From positions 1 through 46,588 of the forward strand of contig SSFI01000029.1 of the NCBI GenBank assembly GCA_008015325.1: a stretch of DNA of 46,588 nt, in the 5' to 3' direction. This document shows positions 46,292 through 46,588 of this stretch, piece after piece. Position 1 is the first letter of the stretch; each line of letters starts with the position of its first letter. Made by a program: the position numbers and the translations under genes. The stretch comes from Rheinheimera sp. (GTDB taxonomy: Bacteria > Pseudomonadota > Gammaproteobacteria > Enterobacterales > Alteromonadaceae). The notes under the pieces were generated by a model that saw only the letters and a program-made list of their open reading frames with translations, made no database searches and was not told the origin of the DNA.

Positions 46292-46588
46292 TTAACCTAA
46301 CCAGGGCTGGCTGGCGCGGCGTTTCGCTTCATAGGCATCAATCTGTGGGCTGAAGGTTTCGCTGGCGCCGATAAAATCCAGGCCACTGAGTAAGCGCTGT
46401 TTGATATCCGCGTCAATGCTAAAGCCAATAGCCGCATTATTGCCAAGCAAAATTTCCTGATTGGCCAAATCAATTTGCCACTGCTGCGGCCCTTGTTTGC
46501 AGCGGTTAAACAGGAAATCGATGTTGGCGGCGCTGAGGCTTATCAGCAACATGCCGTTGTTGATGCTGTTATTAAAGAAAATATCAGC
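46292..46588 (-). CDS. leuD: 3-isopropylmalate dehydratase small subunit, 3' end (partial)
   Basis: The C-terminal 98 residues of LeuD, cut by the window end. The reading continues past the first internal Met: the last bases encode ADIFFNNSINNG ahead of MLLISLSAANIDFLF. Family landmarks are FFNNSINNGMLL, FSIDADIKQRLLSGLDFIG and IDAYEAKR, as in E. coli LeuD. With LeuC it isomerises 2-isopropylmalate to 3-isopropylmalate in leucine synthesis. Its start lies outside the window. A strong hairpin terminator follows, so it is probably the last gene of a leu operon. Confidence 0.93.
   Translation of the reverse strand, partial: ADIFFNNSINNGMLLISLSAANIDFLFNRCKQGPQQWQIDLANQEILLGNNAAIGFSIDADIKQRLLSGLDFIGASETFSPQIDAYEAKRRASQPWLG

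Overview
The window looks like chromosomal DNA of a free-living, motile aquatic gammaproteobacterium of the Alteromonadales/Chromatiaceae type; a Rheinheimera-like organism is my best guess. This is inferred from the protein families present: Aer-type chemoreceptor, TrkH, DUF3034, secreted M4 protease, ExeM-type nuclease, GlyGly-CTERM and PEP-CTERM-like sorting tails, and many c-di-GMP proteins. I see no rRNA, tRNA, CRISPR array, phage or plasmid functions. Genes are tightly packed, with many 1-4 base start/stop overlaps inside operons and several convergent overlaps.

Layout. 0.2-1.8 kb: Aer-like chemoreceptor, then a REP-like palindrome. 1.9-6.6 kb (minus): operon of a PlpD-like patatin/outer-membrane-barrel phospholipase, glycerol kinase glpK, and a Toprim-domain protein. 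6.9-9.4 kb: a broken ExeM/NucH-type extracellular nuclease ending in a dockerin-like module, followed by a small cohesin-like protein with a PEP-CTERM-like tail. 9.7-13.3 kb: operon of a Cache-HAMP-GGDEF-EAL protein, DUF3034 and a lipoprotein truncated hemoglobin. 13.3-17.9 kb: periplasmic solute-binding-type protein, HprA-like dehydrogenase overlapping a TPR/degenerate-GGDEF membrane protein, and an RluA-family pseudouridine synthase.

18-23 kb: GlyGly-CTERM 'choice-of-anchor H'-like protein plus a transglutaminase-like protein, facing a two-gene operon of apparently non-catalytic sensors (a degenerate hybrid histidine kinase and an orphan Cache-HAMP protein). 23.2-25.1 kb: MITE copy 1 and trkH. 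25.2-31.8 kb: TetR regulator with a candidate operator, MMPL/RND transporter, LolA-like protein, outer-membrane barrel with a FimV-like LysM head, and a second solute-binding-type protein. 31.8-38.2 kb: M20 amidohydrolase, TerC-family and TRIC-family membrane proteins, M4 metalloprotease, DUF2252. 38.2-46.6 kb: MITE copy 2, a PAS-GGDEF-EAL protein, an S41 lipoprotein peptidase, a small Cys-rich secreted protein behind an adenylate cyclase-TPR protein, and the 3' end of leuD.

Themes. Signalling: three GGDEF-type proteins (one probably active, one with an altered metal site, one degenerate), a class III cyclase, a chemoreceptor and a pseudo-kinase. Cell surface and secretion: two C-terminal sorting signals, secreted hydrolases, outer-membrane barrels. 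The most unusual observation is a dockerin-like module on a secreted nuclease directly beside a cohesin-like, surface-sorted protein. This suggests a minimal two-component surface anchoring system outside cellulosome bacteria, although the nuclease copy here is damaged.
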